From contig JAKSZU010000012.1 of NCBI GenBank assembly GCA_026018925.1, positions 42,695,218-42,759,217 on the forward strand: a stretch of DNA of 64,000 nt. Reading direction: 5' to 3'. This document shows, in pieces, positions 21,378-50,689 of this stretch. Source of the stretch: Tupaia tana. Lineage: Eukaryota; Chordata; Mammalia; Scandentia; Tupaiidae. The notes beneath the pieces were generated by a model. The model did no database searches. It was not told the origin of the DNA and saw nothing but the letters and a program-made list of their open reading frames with translations. The translations under genes and the position numbers were made by a program. How positions within the stretch are numbered: the first letter of the stretch is position 1; each line of letters begins with the position of its first letter.

Positions 21378-22893
21378 GGGACCAGCAGATGGTGTAGCAG
21401 TAACGTTGGAGGACTCCTACATGGCCGACCTCCAGTTCAAGTCCCGGACCCAGTGGCTTGAAAATCATGCCAGGAGTATATGCGAACATGTGCTCAAGAT
21501 CCTGGGAGGAGAATGGAGAAGAGACTGCGACATGGTTATTCGCCTGGGAAGTGATTTCTCACCTTCTGTCTCTCTCCCCTATCCCTGCTCCCACAAGCGC
21601 ACATACTCTAAGAAACACTCAAAAAAAAAAACGAAGTTCCTTAACAACCATGGAAAAGTGTAATCAAGCATTAGCACCTCAAGCTCTCAGATGAGCAGTT
21701 TTAAGAAATTGTGTCCCAGAGCCAGCAGGTACCATGGATATTAGAGAGGAAGGATTCTACATGGCCAATTGCAGTTTAGAGTCCCCAGACCCAGCCATTT
21801 GAAAAAAAACATGCCACAGGGCCAGCAGGTGGTTTGGTGGTTAAGGTGCTGGACTCCCACATGGCCAATCACGGTTCAGTCCCAGGTCTAGTGACTTGCT
21901 TTCTCACTTTCCCTTTCTCTGGTCAAATTAAAATAACAACAGGGACTAGCAGATGGCATAGTGTCATAGTGGTTATGAAGCCAAACTCCCACATGGTTGA
22001 CCACTGTTCAGGTCCTGGACCCCGAGGCTTGAAACTCACACCAGGTGCGTGTACTTGTGTGCCCCAAATCCCAAGAACAGAATAGAGAAGGAACATGTGG
22101 TGTGGCCATCCCCTCAGGGATGATTTCTCATTTTCTCTCTCTGGCAAGTGCACACATTCCATAGCAAAAATCTCTAAAGAAAAATAAAATTAAATAGTAA
22201 GAAATCACGTCAGACATGTGGACATGTGTGTCCAAACTTCTGAAGAGAATGGAGAAGAGACTGGCATGGTCATTCTCTCTAGGGGGTGATTTCTCTTTCC
22301 AGAGAGTGCTCAGACCCTATACCAAACTAAAAAAAAAAAAAAAACCCAAAGGGCTGGCAGGTGGCATTGTGGTTAAAGGTGCTGGACTCCCACATGGCTG
22401 ACCACAATTCAAATCCTGGACCTGGTGGCTTGCTTTCTCACTTTTCCTTTCTCCTCTCTCCCTCATCAAATTAAAAATGAAATAAAAACAAGACAGAAAA
22501 CAACCCCCCCCGACCCAACTCCTAAGACAGGTTAAGTTCAGCTGACAGTGGAGCTGATCACTCCCAGCAGAGGTCTATACATCCATATCAGAATCCTTTT
22601 TGTTCTTGGGTTGGATCCAGTGTTCTCTGAATGTAGCTAGTTTGATTTTGAAATTAGAAAGTGGAGAATCAGGGGCTGGCCCCATAGCCAAGTGGTTAAG
22701 GGATCCCACATGGTAAACTGTAGTTCAAATCCTGGATCTGGTGTCTTAAAAAACATGCCTGGCATATGTGCCTGTGTGCCCAATCCTGACAGGGTAGAGA
22801 AATGGAGAAGGAATCGAGGTGTGACCATGCCCCAGTGGGGGGTGTTTTCTTCTTTTCTGGAGAGCATGCACCCTCTGACCATTAAAAAAAATC
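21378..22893 (+). repeat. SINE cluster between FERMT3 and STIP1
   Basis: All plus strand: A-prime 21378-21632, C head 21719-21812, B 21818-21940, A-prime 21942-22180, C body 22203-22343, B 22350-22490, C 22673-22893. The C head and C body probably belong to one C element split by the B and A-prime insertions. Confidence 0.7.
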
Positions 22894-23196
22894 CTAGAAC
22901 ATTAACAGCATGGGGATCACCTCAACGTGTACTGGAACCTCTCTCTCCTCGATGCTACTGTGGTAGAAACCTCCAGGTCAGTAACAGCACCACCTAGTGA
23001 CCACCCAGGCAGAGCTGGGGAGCCAAGCTAAGCCCACTTTCTGCTACACACTCAACATAAAGAGAAATGAAGCTCAGGTTCTCAGCCAGCCAAGGCACTC
23101 ACAACCCCTCAGTGCAAGGGGCGACCCCTGTAGAACAGTCCTGGCAAAAAATCACTCCAAGCCATGGCAACATATAACCACGCCTGACTGGCTTGT

Positions 23197-23202
23197 TTTA
23201 TT
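23197..23202 (-). terminator. Poly(A) signal of STIP1
   Basis: TTTATT on +, AATAAA on the minus strand, about 390 bases past the stop. The 3' UTR would run from about 23175 to 23589. Confidence 0.75.
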
Positions 23203-23589
23203 GAGAAGGGATCATGGAGTTAACAATGAGAAGACAGCTGGGACCTGAGGTTGGGAAAAACACCCTCCCCACCCCATACACCCCCACTGCCCCAAATGAA
23301 AATAACCGACTATGGGAGAGCAGCTGAGACAGCAACTCTGGGGCAGGGGAAGGAGACACGGAACTCCAGGGCAGCAGTGCAGAGACCATGCGTGTGCTGG
23401 GACGGGCCAGAGGCAGCGGCTGTACGAGTAACGCAAGTATAAGTCTCTGTGTCTTCCATGTGGGTATGTATAAATATATAGAGATAAGTTGTTCTCGTTC
23501 CCCTTCTCTCCCTTCTGCTCCGTGCTCCTCGCCGTAGTCCCAGCTCCACTTTCCACATGAGGGTGAAGGGAAGGGGGATGAACAAGTCA
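23203..23589 (-). other. STIP1: STIP1 3' UTR
   Basis: Between the STIP1 stop and its poly(A) signal. Free of SINE copies, unlike the flanks. Confidence 0.7.
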
Positions 23590-40985
<17,396 letters not shown>

Positions 40986-41050
40986 AGCCCGGCCCGGAAC
41001 CCGGTTGAATCGAATCCGTCCGCTTCGCGTTCCCAACCGCACGCGCCGCC

Positions 41051-41068
41051 TTCTGGAACCTACTAGAA
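41051..41068. promoter_or_regulatory. Heat-shock element, proximal
   Basis: TTCTGGAACCTACTAGAA: four five-base units in correct phase (TTC-GAA-TAC-GAA), one base off perfect. It lies 66-83 bases upstream of the STIP1 ATG, at or just above the 5' UTR. HSF1 control of STIP1 is established; use of this site is inferred. Confidence 0.7.
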
Positions 41069-41190
41069 GCTGCCGGGACCCCCGACTCCCGCCCCTTCCT
41101 CGCTTGCTCACTGGTCGAACGTCTCCAGGGGGCTTTCCGTACTTCTCTTCTACTGGTTAGAAGTCCAGCCCATCACCTTTGCTTCTTTCT

Positions 41191-41711
41191 CATTGGACAG
41201 CGAATTGTAATCTCCTCAACGCTACCTCCCCCTGCACCTCCGGATTGGGCTTTCCCTAGCACGCCCCGCCCTCCTCAGGCTCTACGACTAGAGGGAGGAG
41301 CGGATCTGTGCGACACAGGTTGGTCTTTTGGTCCGCCAATCGTGGTCTCTCTGGCCGCGCCCATTGGTCCTGTTCTTTCTGGAAATTTCCACCTTTCCCA
41401 TTGGGCTGCCGGACTCCATGACGGAGCCGCCTTCAGAATAAGAAAATTTCAATTGGACGGAGAATTGCCAACACTTTGCACTGATAGGTTTAAATTGCTG
41501 CCCTTCAATGGGCCAAGTCCGGGTTTCGCTAGCGTGTGGCTTATGGGAAACCGAAGCCTCAGGTGCTCTCTGTGCTGTGGCTCTGTCTGCTGTGCGCGGT
41601 TGGGTGTTTTCCGCAGCGCTCCGTTACCGGTTCCGGCCAAGCAGATCTTCCTGCTCAGTGGCTGAGGGGTCCGGCCCTTTCCCAGTGCGGCAAGTTTAGG
41701 TTCCCGATTGG
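41191..41711 (-). promoter_or_regulatory. CCAAT-box cluster upstream of STIP1
   Basis: Seven CCAAT/ATTGG pentamers: ATTGG at 41192, 41244, 41363, 41400, 41452 and 41707, and CCAAT at 41336. Six read CCAAT on the STIP1 strand. Such arrays bind NF-Y. Confidence 0.65.
41377..41389. promoter_or_regulatory. Heat-shock element, distal
   Basis: TTCTGGAAATTTC is a perfect three-unit element (TTC-GAA-TTC at five-base spacing), about 390 bases above the STIP1 ATG and amid CCAAT boxes. Confidence 0.7.
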
Positions 41712-41788
41712 CGTGTAGGTAGCTCTTGCGAGCGCTTGCTGGGCCTTGACCACCAGGCGCCCGCGTTGCCAGCGCTGCAGCCCCCAGC

Positions 41789-41816
41789 ATGTCCCAGCAT
41801 GTCCCAGCATGTCCCT
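41789..41816 (+). repeat. Short tandem repeat, catgtcccag x3
   Basis: A ten-base unit occurs almost three times in a row just past the promoter cluster. Confidence 0.8.
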
Positions 41817-42379
41817 TCCTGGCATCCCGGCTGTTAGATTCTGAATATTACACAAATGCCGCATAGCCGTGGGGCCTGGGCTGTGCAGGCCCGGGATCTC
41901 ACCATTGTTGGACTGGCTGGCCTGCTGGGTGTCCTCAGCAGAGTCGCACACTCTCTCTGAGCCCTGGGGTAGTTTAGTAGGGTAGGGCAGGGAATTCATG
42001 AAGTATAATATTTAGCTTGCGGAAAGCCCGCAATGAAAGGGAGCTGCAGTCCCTGTTAATTCCGATGTACCTGAGGGAGAAGAAAACAAAGACCTGACCT
42101 GAGATTTTGACCACCTGCAGTCAGTGGCCACCAGGTGGGCCTTACCTCCCAGCCACGAGGGCCAAAAGCAGGGCAGGCACCAGAGAGGAGCAGAAGGGTT
42201 CAGGTCCTGAAAGAGATGGGCCTGCAGTGTCGAAATGCTACTTCTGCTTCCAAAATCCCTGTGCGACTGGTGGAATACAGGGTCCGCATAGTGAGTCTGG
42301 AGAGGGAGTGGTGTGTCCTCATTCAGCTTCCTCTCTGGGTAATGCCATCCCTTTCTAGGGCTTACAGAGCCCATTCTGT

Positions 42380-42660
42380 CAGCTGCTTGTCTGTGCAGCC
42401 TCTTGTGCCTCCATGCATTCTCTCACTGCCACCCACATTCAGGAGACCTGCCTCCCTTGTCATTCCCCGCCATCCCTTAAAGCTCTTGGAGGCTTTGGAA
42501 TGGGGCTTAAGTCATCTAGCAGGCCTGCTTTTCCCACCTCTTTCTCTGGTCCACCTTCAACACCGAACTATGGCCATGCAGATTCTGTGTTCTTGAAGTA
42601 GGCCAGCTCCTTTACTCTGTTCCTTCTGCTGGGATCCCTCTTCTGCCAACTCTCCTAGGT
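42380..42660 (+). repeat. Possible L2 fragment
   Basis: C/T-rich text resembling the L2 3' region (cttttcccacctctttctct and nearby). Not confirmed. The stretch 41817-42379 shows nothing else. Confidence 0.3.
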
Positions 42661-42677
42661 TAACTTCCCATTCACCA

Positions 42678-43690
42678 GGTCTGGGACGCGAACTGCGGTT
42701 GGCTACGTGGGAGTTCAGCGACATAGCCTTTACGTTAACTGCTGGTCCCGCAAATCCACTTTTACTAGTGCTTGTGCAAGTGGAAAAGACAAAGTTCTAA
42801 GTACATAGTATGCTTTTTTTAAGTAATTGTTTTACTATTTAACTTTACTTAATTATTTTAATTTGACCAGAGAGGGACAACGTGAGAGAGGGAAAGCGAG
42901 AAAGCAAGTTGCCAGGTCCGGGACTTGAACCGTGACTGGCCATGTGGGAGTCCAGTGCCCTTAACCACCGTGCCACCTGCCAGTCCCTTAAGTATACAGT
43001 ATGCTTAAGTGCTGTGGAAAACAACAAAGCAGGGAGGCGGTTAAAGGATTGTTGAACTATTGGGATAGTGTTACTGCGGAGATGGAGAGGGGGAGGTAAA
43101 AGCAGGGGGAACTCTGAGGCAGGGAAGTGGTGTGGGCTGGGGGAGGTGCAGAACAGCGGTTGCATTCTGCAAGTGTTTTGGAGGATCTGTTGATGCATTG
43201 GATGTGGATCCTTCGGAAAAGTCAAGGATGACTCAGGCTTTTGACTTTGGACACCTGCATGTGCCTGGGAGAGAGAGAAAGCACCCTCCAATGGGGCATG
43301 GTCACAGCACAATCCTTTCTCCATCCCATTGTCCCCTTGGGAATGTGCGCATGTGTGTGTGTGCACACATGTGCCTGACCTGTTTGGGCTTTGGCCAGAG
43401 CTTGAGCCATGTGGGATCCAGCCCCTTAATAACTGGGAGGTCACAGGGCTGGCCCTTGACCTCTTATTCACCTGGTGAATTCAGTGTGTCAGGAAGCTCT
43501 TTCTTTTCTTTTTTTTAGATTTTTTTTTTTTTTTTTTTAGTTATTCATTCATTTATTTTAATTTGACCAGAGAGAGACACGGAAAGAAAAAGAGAATGAG
43601 AGAAAGCAAGTCACCAGGTCCAGGACTCGAACCATGGTCAGCCATGTGGGAGTGTCCAGTGTCTTAACCACTATGCCACCTGCTGGTCCC
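42678..43690 (-). repeat. SINE cluster A fragment, B, C, B
   Basis: All minus: A head fragment 42678-42749, B 42820-42988, C 43235-43450, B 43517-43690 (contains gccacctgctgg at 43675-43686). Confidence 0.75.
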
Positions 43691-44449
43691 CAGGAAGCTC
43701 ATTCATTTCTCTGCACTGTCTCCAGGCTCCCACACGCTTGCCAATCCTGTAGCTGCCCAGACCTGCTCCTTTTTCTCTCCCCACATCCTCTGTCCAGGTT
43801 CCATCCCAATTTCTTCCCTCCACATGTCCCTGCCTTGTCTGCCCAGTACCTTTGTTCTAGTCCCCAGCTCCGCTCTTCTAGTCTGTTCCATTGCTGGTAA
43901 CAGAAAATACATGAGTCTGGCTAACTTAGAGAAAGGAAGGTGCTCTTAGAAGCAAGTGGTCAGTGAAGACCTTTTACGGGTGGAGTAGAGAGAAGCTCAA
44001 GGGGACAGGGTTCCAGAGACGAGGTGCAGAAGTCCTGAGGCTGAGACGAGTTTGGAATTTTCAAGAAACTTAAAGTAGATCTTGCTATGCTCTAGGGTCC
44101 TCATCTGTAAGGTGAGGACGATGAAGCACCAGTGAATTCCCAAAGTTACTCTGCAGATTACACAATATAATCCCTACAGATGGACTCAGGTCTTGCCGTA
44201 CCTGAGGCTTAGAAACATTTGAATGCTCTGGGAGAAAAAATATGCAGGGGCCAGATGGTGACACAGCAGCTGATCCTCATGGGAAGGTCCCAGGTCCAGA
44301 GACCTCCCTGAGTAGGCCGGCCCTGCATGTGTCCGTGATCTGGGGCTGGCTGAAGCTGAGGGTGGACTGCAGTGATGGGATCCCTTTGGGGGTGCCATCT
44401 CTCTGTCTACTTTGTTCATGGAAGACATAAACAAAAATGAAAAAAAAAA
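43691..44449. other. Intergenic stretch without recognised content
   Basis: C/T-rich left part and mixed right part. It may hold old repeat remnants but I cannot name one. Confidence 0.35.
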
Positions 44450-44658
44450 GAGACCAGCAGATGGCATAGCAGTTATGTCATTGGACTCCCACATGGCCTA
44501 CCACGATTTGAGTTTTAGACCTGGTGACTTGAAACTCATGCCAGGTGTGTGTATGTGTATGTGTGCCCAAGATCCCGGAAGGAGAACAGAGGGGATGGGA
44601 TTGTGGTGTGGAAGTCCCCCCCCAAGGGGTGATTTCTCACTTTTCTCTCTTAACTGTT

Positions 44659-44711
<53 letters not shown>

Positions 44712-45525
44712 TCCTTCAGTAAGCACATGCACCCTGAGGCAAAAACCTCTGGGGGGAAAAAATAAATAAAAAAATAGGTGTGGTCTCTAGAAGGGCAAAA
44801 GCTTGAGCTTCAGTGTCGCAGTAAAGCCACTTCTACGGTGTTAACGTGCAGCAATGGGAGCTCTTGTTAGAATTTCCACCAACTCAGGCCACTCCATGCC
44901 TTGTGGTGAACTCAGAGCCCTCCCAAAGAGGACAGGGAGACAGTGACACTGGCCAGCCAGTGCCCTCCTCCTAGTCCCTGGAACGTAGGAGCTCAGCGCA
45001 GAAGCATCCTGGCCTGTGTCGCAGGACAGTTCCAGAGTGGTTCGGTCAGCTGTTTCAGTGCCGCCGCTCTCAGGGATAGGGAGAGAGGAAAGGGCTATGT
45101 GGGGAGTCCACGTGAGCTGTTCCTGCAGCGGTGTGACCAGATCTCTGCAGAGCAAATTCCTGGTTTTAAAGTGTGTGTGCATGCCCAAGGTCCTGGGAGA
45201 AGAGACTGTGGTGTGGCCATCCCCCCTTGGGGCCTTGGGGGGGTGATTTCTCACTTTCCTTCTCACTGTGTCTGTCTGTCTCTGGCAAACACATGCACCT
45301 TAAGGCAAAATCCTCTAAAAAAAAATTTTGGGGGGGGTCCAGCGAGTGATGTAGTGGTTAAGGGCGCTGGACTCCCACATGGCCGACCACTGTTTGAGTC
45401 CCAGTCCTGGTGGCTTGCTTTCTCACTTTCTCTCTTTCTTGCTCTCGCTCTCACTCTGTCCCTCTCTGGTAAAATTAAAATGAATAAAGTGAAATCAAAT
45501 CATTCTAAAAACATTTTTTAAAATT
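44450..45525 (+). repeat. SINEs A-prime, A-prime body, B
   Basis: A-prime 44450-44770 expanded by a (GTCT)n/(CT)n run at 44654-44712; headless body 45167-45320; B 45339-45525. Confidence 0.75.
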
Positions 45526-45719
45526 TATTTTTAATTTCCCACTTAATCTGAATCCTGATTGGTGGGGGCTGAGTGAGGGGAAATAAAGTATGAGAGAATT
45601 GTGTTCAATTCAGTGAACTCCTATAGAGAGCCAGGCACTGTGCCAGATGCTTCAAGGAATAAAACGATGATAATTATTATCTAATAATTATTAATCATAG
45701 AGTTCGGAGCCCAGTCTGG

Positions 45720-46020
45720 GACCTTGCTACTCATGCTCCCTCCCTGGGTGATCACAGCCAGGCTCATGAAAATAAATATCATCTTGGATGACTCCCATAA
45801 TTCTACCTTCAGCTCAGATCTCACTCCCAAGTCCCCATCGTGGCTATCTGACTGCCTCGAAGTCCGCAAGCCCAGTATCTGCACCCCACCTGCCCCTCGA
45901 CTTCCCCCCTATCAGTGACATCACTGAACAGGTAGTTCAGGCCAAAAGCTTTGCAGGCACCCTTCATTCCTCTCTCATACCCATATCCAGTCCATCAGCC
46001 AATTCTGTCTGCGGGCCACA
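45720..46020 (+). repeat. Ancient L2 LINE 3' fragment
   Basis: Sense L2 texture: actcccataattctaccttc, tatctgactgcctcgaagtc, and caggcacccttcattcctct followed by catacccatatccagtccat, in the order of the L2 ORF2 end. 46021-46355 beyond is not recognised. Confidence 0.6.
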
Positions 46021-46359
46021 GACCCCTTGGCACCCCACAGTGAGCGCTTCAAGAATAAAATCACAGTTGTTTCTGAGAAATAGTTCTCCGCAAGGTATTT
46101 CGATATCTCACCAAGAAATGCCTTTAGAAGAACAACCTTTGTGACTGGCTTTGTGTGGTTGCATCTGACGAGGAGACTTAACGGACTTTGTTACTTCCAG
46201 ATTAGTCAAGAAGATACATCGATCTAAGGACTAGTTGAAATCTCCCCTTATTGGGCTTTGCTTACTAAATAACATAAATGAAGCATACATAAGAAAGAAT
46301 CATCTAGAAATGGACTTTAGTTTATTAATGAATAAGAAACATTGCTTGCTAAAAAAAAA

Positions 46360-46680
46360 GAAATGCTAGGTGCTTGTGCATATATGCTCAAAATCCCAGA
46401 AGGAAAATGGAGATGAGATTGCTGTGTGGCCATCACCCCCGGGGAGGGGTGTCACTTCTCACTTTCTCTCTCTCTCCATTTCTCTCTAGTGAGTGCACAC
46501 GCCCTATAACAAACCACAAAAACAAACAAATAAACAAACAACATTTCAGGTGCATGGGTGTGTGTGCTCAAAATCCTGACAGGTTAGAGAAATGTGGTGT
46601 AACCACACCCCATGGGGAGTGCTTTCTCTCTCTCTCTCTCTCTCCAGTGAGTGTACATACCCTCCAGCAGTAAAAATAAA
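46360..46680 (+). repeat. Two headless SINE bodies
   Basis: A-prime body 46360-46525 and C body 46543-46680. Both lack the tRNA-like head. Confidence 0.65.
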
Positions 46681-46733
46681 CAAAATATAGTAGGAAACAA
46701 ACAAACAAAAAAGGTAAAGAAATACAAAAGGTT

Positions 46734-47003
46734 GGGACCAGCAGTTAGCGTAATGGCTATGTCGCTGGACTCCCACGTAGTCGACCGCGGTTCGAGTCCC
46801 GGACCCGGCGGCTTAAACTCACGCCGGGCGCGTGTGCGTGCGTGCCCAAGATCCCAAGAGGAGAATGGAGGAGAAGGGATTGCGGCGTGGCCATCCCCCC
46901 TGGGGGGTGATTTCCTGCTTTCTATCTCTCTGTCTCTCTCTGTCTGTCTGGCGAGCGCACGCGCCCTATAGCAAAAACCTCTCCAAAAAAAAAAAAGAAA
47001 AAA
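46734..47003 (+). repeat. SINE A, near-consensus young copy
   Basis: aaagaaatacaaaaggt at 46716-46732 and again ending at 47020. Differs from the copy at 29620 by only about two or three bases in the body. Confidence 0.95.
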
Positions 47004-47027
47004 AAAGAAATACAAAAGGTGGCATTT

Positions 47028-47235
47028 CTGGGCCAGAGGTGGTGCCGCGGTTAAGGCACTGGGAAAGTGAGAGAGACATCACCTCTAGGGGGGATGGCCA
47101 TGCCACAATCTCCACACTCCTCTGAGGATTTTGGGCATGCACACATGCACACACACACCTGGCATGTTTTTCAAGTTGCTGGGTCCAGGACTCTGACCAT
47201 GGAGCTGGTCATGTGGGGTCCAGGTATGGCCTTGC
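47028..47235 (-). repeat. SINE C-like, diverged
   Basis: Minus-strand copy with body gggatggccatgccacaatc and a decayed head. Confidence 0.6.
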
Positions 47236-47469
47236 AATGCTTGAACTGATCAAATCTCAGCTAGCCACATGGGAGGTGTATCTTTGCTCTCTCTCCATGG
47301 TCCATCATCTGTAAAGACTCAGCAAGGTTACTGTTAACTTTCCTTAGTTAAGCTTCAGGGTTAACTGAATGTGACGGTGGTAAAGGATTGGGTTCTATAA
47401 GGCTCGTTGTGTGGGAAGTGAGAGAAGTTTAAGACTGATTTTCTTAAGGTTTAACCTATTAAGATGGTT

Positions 47470-47660
47470 TTCAAGACTAAGTACAATGTAGAGTTACTTT
47501 GATTCTCTATGGCTCAGTTATGGTTCCACTCTTAGGAATCCCACAGGTAACCCCACCCTGGTGGCACGGGATGTGTATTGCAGCACTTTTGGGGACAGCA
47601 AAAGGAATGGAAACCACCTACATCCAGCCATGGAGGACTGGCAGACAATGCTACCTCCAT
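47470..47660 (+). repeat. Old L1-like fragment
   Basis: ttccactcttaggaatccca, tgtattgcagcacttttggg and aaaggaatggaaaccaccta follow the order of the L1 ORF2 end. Confidence 0.45.
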
Positions 47661-47689
47661 AGGGTAGATTTTTTTTTTTTCTTTTTTTG

Positions 47690-47771
47690 TAGACAGGGTC
47701 TCATTCTATTGTGATCTGTCTGTCTCAGTCTCTCAGCTGGAACCACAGGTGCATGCCACCACACCCAGCTC
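47690..47771 (-). repeat. 7SL-derived (B1/proto-B1-like) fragment
   Basis: Antisense words typical of Alu/B1 monomers: agacagggtctcattctatt, then ctcagctggaaccacaggtg and catgccaccacacccagct, with a T-run to the left. Shorter than an Alu arm. This is the only 7SL-type element I noticed. Confidence 0.6.
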
Positions 47772-47773
47772 TT

Positions 47774-47810
<37 letters not shown>

Positions 47811-50078
47811 ATTTGCCAGGTGGCACATGCACTCACCCAGAGGCAGAGAGAGGAAGAGGGAGAGAGCAACTCCCAATAGGCCGTGGTTACGCCACAATCC
47901 CCTCTCCCCCATTTCTCCGTCCTGTTGGGATTTGGAGCATGCACATACTCTTCGTGTTTTTCAAGGTGCCATGGCTGGGATTCAGCTCTCACAGTTGGCC
48001 ATGTGAGATCCAGTTCCCTTAACCACTAAGCCATGGGACCAGCCCTAGCAAATGTAAAAAAGAACATTCAGGTAGGTATTAACATACTTGTGATATACAG
48101 TGGGTGGATGAAAAACGCTAGTTGTGATATATACACATGGTTAAGATTCTGTGATATAATAAGAAATGTGTATTTGGTATTCATCCCTGTTCCCTGGCAC
48201 AGGGCTCTTTTTTTTTTTTTTTTTTTTTTAAGGTTTTGCTATAGGGTGTGTGTGCTTACTGGGGAGAGAGAGGAAGAGAGAGAAAGAGAGAAATCACTTC
48301 CCAGGGGGCATGGCCATGCCACAATCCCTTCTCCTCATCTCTTCTGAGGATTTTAGGCATGTATGCACTTGCTTTTCAAACCTCCTGGTCTGGGACTCAA
48401 GCTTTGAGGTCAGCCTTGTGAAATCCAGCCACCTTAACCACCATTTCACTGGCCCAGCCCAAGAAATGTATGTTTGGTTTTCATCCCTGGTACCTGGCAC
48501 AGAGCTCTTTTAAACCCTTGGAACACCCTGTGTGGTAGGAGTGAGAAGAGCATATTTTCTCATTCATAACAAGCCCCTTTCCCACACCAGAGTTCAGGTG
48601 ACTCTTGGGGGCTGCAGCCAGAGGAGCTCACCATGTGATTAGAAGGTTGGACTTTCCGGGGACCAGCAGTTGGTGTAATAGCTATGTCACTGGACTCCCA
48701 TTTAGTTGACTACAGTTTGAGTCCCGGACCCAGTGGCTTAAACTCACGTCGGGCACATGTGTGTGTGTGCCCAAGATCCTGAGAGGAGAATGAAGGAGAA
48801 GGGATTGCAGCATGGCCATCCCTTCTGGGGGGGGGGGGGGTGATTTTTCACTTCCTGTCTCTCTGTCTCTCTCTGTCTCTCTGGCAAGTGCACGCGCCCT
48901 ATGACAAAAACCTCTACAAAAAAATAAAATAAAAAAAGAAGGTTAGAATTTCCGTTCCCTCCATCCCCCACCCCCAGGAGAGAGGCTAGTCACCAATGGC
49001 CAATGATTTAATCAATCATGCCTGTGTAATGAAGCTTCCATAAAACCCAAAATGGCAGGGTTGGAAGAGAGTGCGGGTTGGTGAACACTCGGAGGTGAGG
49101 GAGGCTGGTGGTGCTGAGACACTCGGCCCCCAGCCCTGCCCCTTGCTCTAAGCACCTCTTCCATCTGGCTATTCCTGCGCTGTGCCCTTTATGAAAAAAC
49201 AGCCATAGTAAGTAAACTGTTCTGAGTTCTGTGAGCCATCCTAGCAAATTATTGTGAAACAAAAGCAGTTCAGAGCTGTCTGTGGAATTGAAAGTCCATT
49301 TCGACTATAAAGGTCAGAGTAAACGTGAGCTGGAGACTTTGGTTATGTCCCATATCCATTAGGACATAACCATTAGGGTCATGGTCCCAAATGCACGTTT
49401 TAGTTTGCAGTAGCAAACTGTGACGCTGCAGAAGGATTGTAGATTTTATAATGTGACTCTCACTTCCCTTTTTTCATCCCGGCAGTCTTGACTTCATGAT
49501 GCAAAAAGTAAAGCATAGTCAATCAGTTGCCTGCATTATTTTAAATGGACCAATGTAAACCCCCTTTAAAGAAAATTGAAGAACCAGCAGATAGTGTCAT
49601 GGTTACATTGCTGGACTCCCACGTAGCCGACTGTGGTTTGAATCCCGCACCCGGTGGCTTGAAATTCTCTGGGTACATGTGTGTGCGTGCCCAAGATCCC
49701 AAGAGGAGAAGGGATTGTGGCTTGGCCACCCCCCCTGGGGGGTGATTTCTTCTTTTATGTCTCTCTCTGTCTGTCCAGTGAGCTCACATGCCCTATAGCA
49801 AAACTATCTCTCAAAGGAAAAAATAAATCCTGGAGGGCACTTGTGAGCCCTGGAGAGAGACAGAGATAAAGACGGGAAAAGTGAGAAAGCACCCTTACAC
49901 CCACAGGGGATAGTCAGGCCACAATCCCTTTTCCTCCATTCTCCTCTCAGGATCTGGGCATGCAGGCACACATACCGGGGTGTTTCTCAAGCTGCAGGTT
50001 CCGGGATTCAAACCACTCCGTCAGCCACGTGGAATCTATAACTCCCATGCTTTAACCACCATGCCACTGACCGACCCT
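47772..50078. repeat. SINE set 47.8-50.1 kb
   Basis: C - 47772-48043 with (TTTA)n; A-prime/C - 48210-48462; A + 48657-48936; A-prime + 49580-49823; minus copy 49850-50078. The part 48988-49262 is listed separately and 49263-49579 is unrecognised. Confidence 0.72.
48988..49262 (+). repeat. LTR-like fossil, family not assigned
   Basis: atttaatcaatcatgcctgt, gaagcttccataaaacccaa and gttctgtgagccatcctagc recall the 5' and middle part of an old eutherian LTR. A fossil fragment of great age, partial and not coding. Confidence 0.4.
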
Positions 50079-50123
50079 CCAGTGTAAACTCTCAACAAAA
50101 AACTTGTAATCTCCCCTCTTGTT

Positions 50124-50660
50124 AATTTTTTTTTTTTGGTAGAAATTTTTGCCTTAGGGGACCAGCAGTTAACATAATGGCTATGTCGCTGGACTCCCAT
50201 GTAGTCGTTCAAGTCCCGGACCCGGCGGCTTAAACTCACACAGGGCGCGTGGGTGTGCATGCCCAAGATCCCGAGAGGAGAATGGAGGAGAAGGGATTGC
50301 GGCATGGCCATCCCCCCTGGGGGATGATTTCTCGCTTTCTGTCTCTCTGTCTCTCTCTGTCTGTCTGGCAAGCACACGCACCCTATAGCAAAAACTTCTC
50401 AAAAAAAAAAAAAGAAATTTTTGCCTTAGGGCACGTGTACTCACCAGGGAGAGAGACAGAGACAATGGAAGGGAAAGTGAGAAATTATCCCCTAGGGAAG
50501 AAGGCCATGCCACAATCCCTTCTCCACTCTCCTCTTGGGATCTTGGGCACTCACACACATGCACCTGGTGTGAGTTTCAAGCCACTGGGTCTGGGACTTG
50601 AACAGTAGTTGGCCATGTAGGAGTCCAGTGATGTAATCGCTACACCATCTGCTGGCCCCA
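50124..50660 (-). repeat. SINE A-prime (-) split by a young SINE A (+)
   Basis: The older minus copy runs about 50124-50159 and 50413-50660. The young plus A copy fills 50160-50412. The 19-bp agaaatttttgccttaggg lies at 50141-50159 and 50413-50431. Confidence 0.92.
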
Positions 50661-50689
50661 CATCTCCCCTCTTCTTGCCATTCTCTTTG

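Noticed and set aside
41500-42400. A divergent gene opposite STIP1
   Set aside because: CCAAT boxes and CpGs could start a divergent transcript, but no exon or conserved protein is visible; human has no coding gene here.
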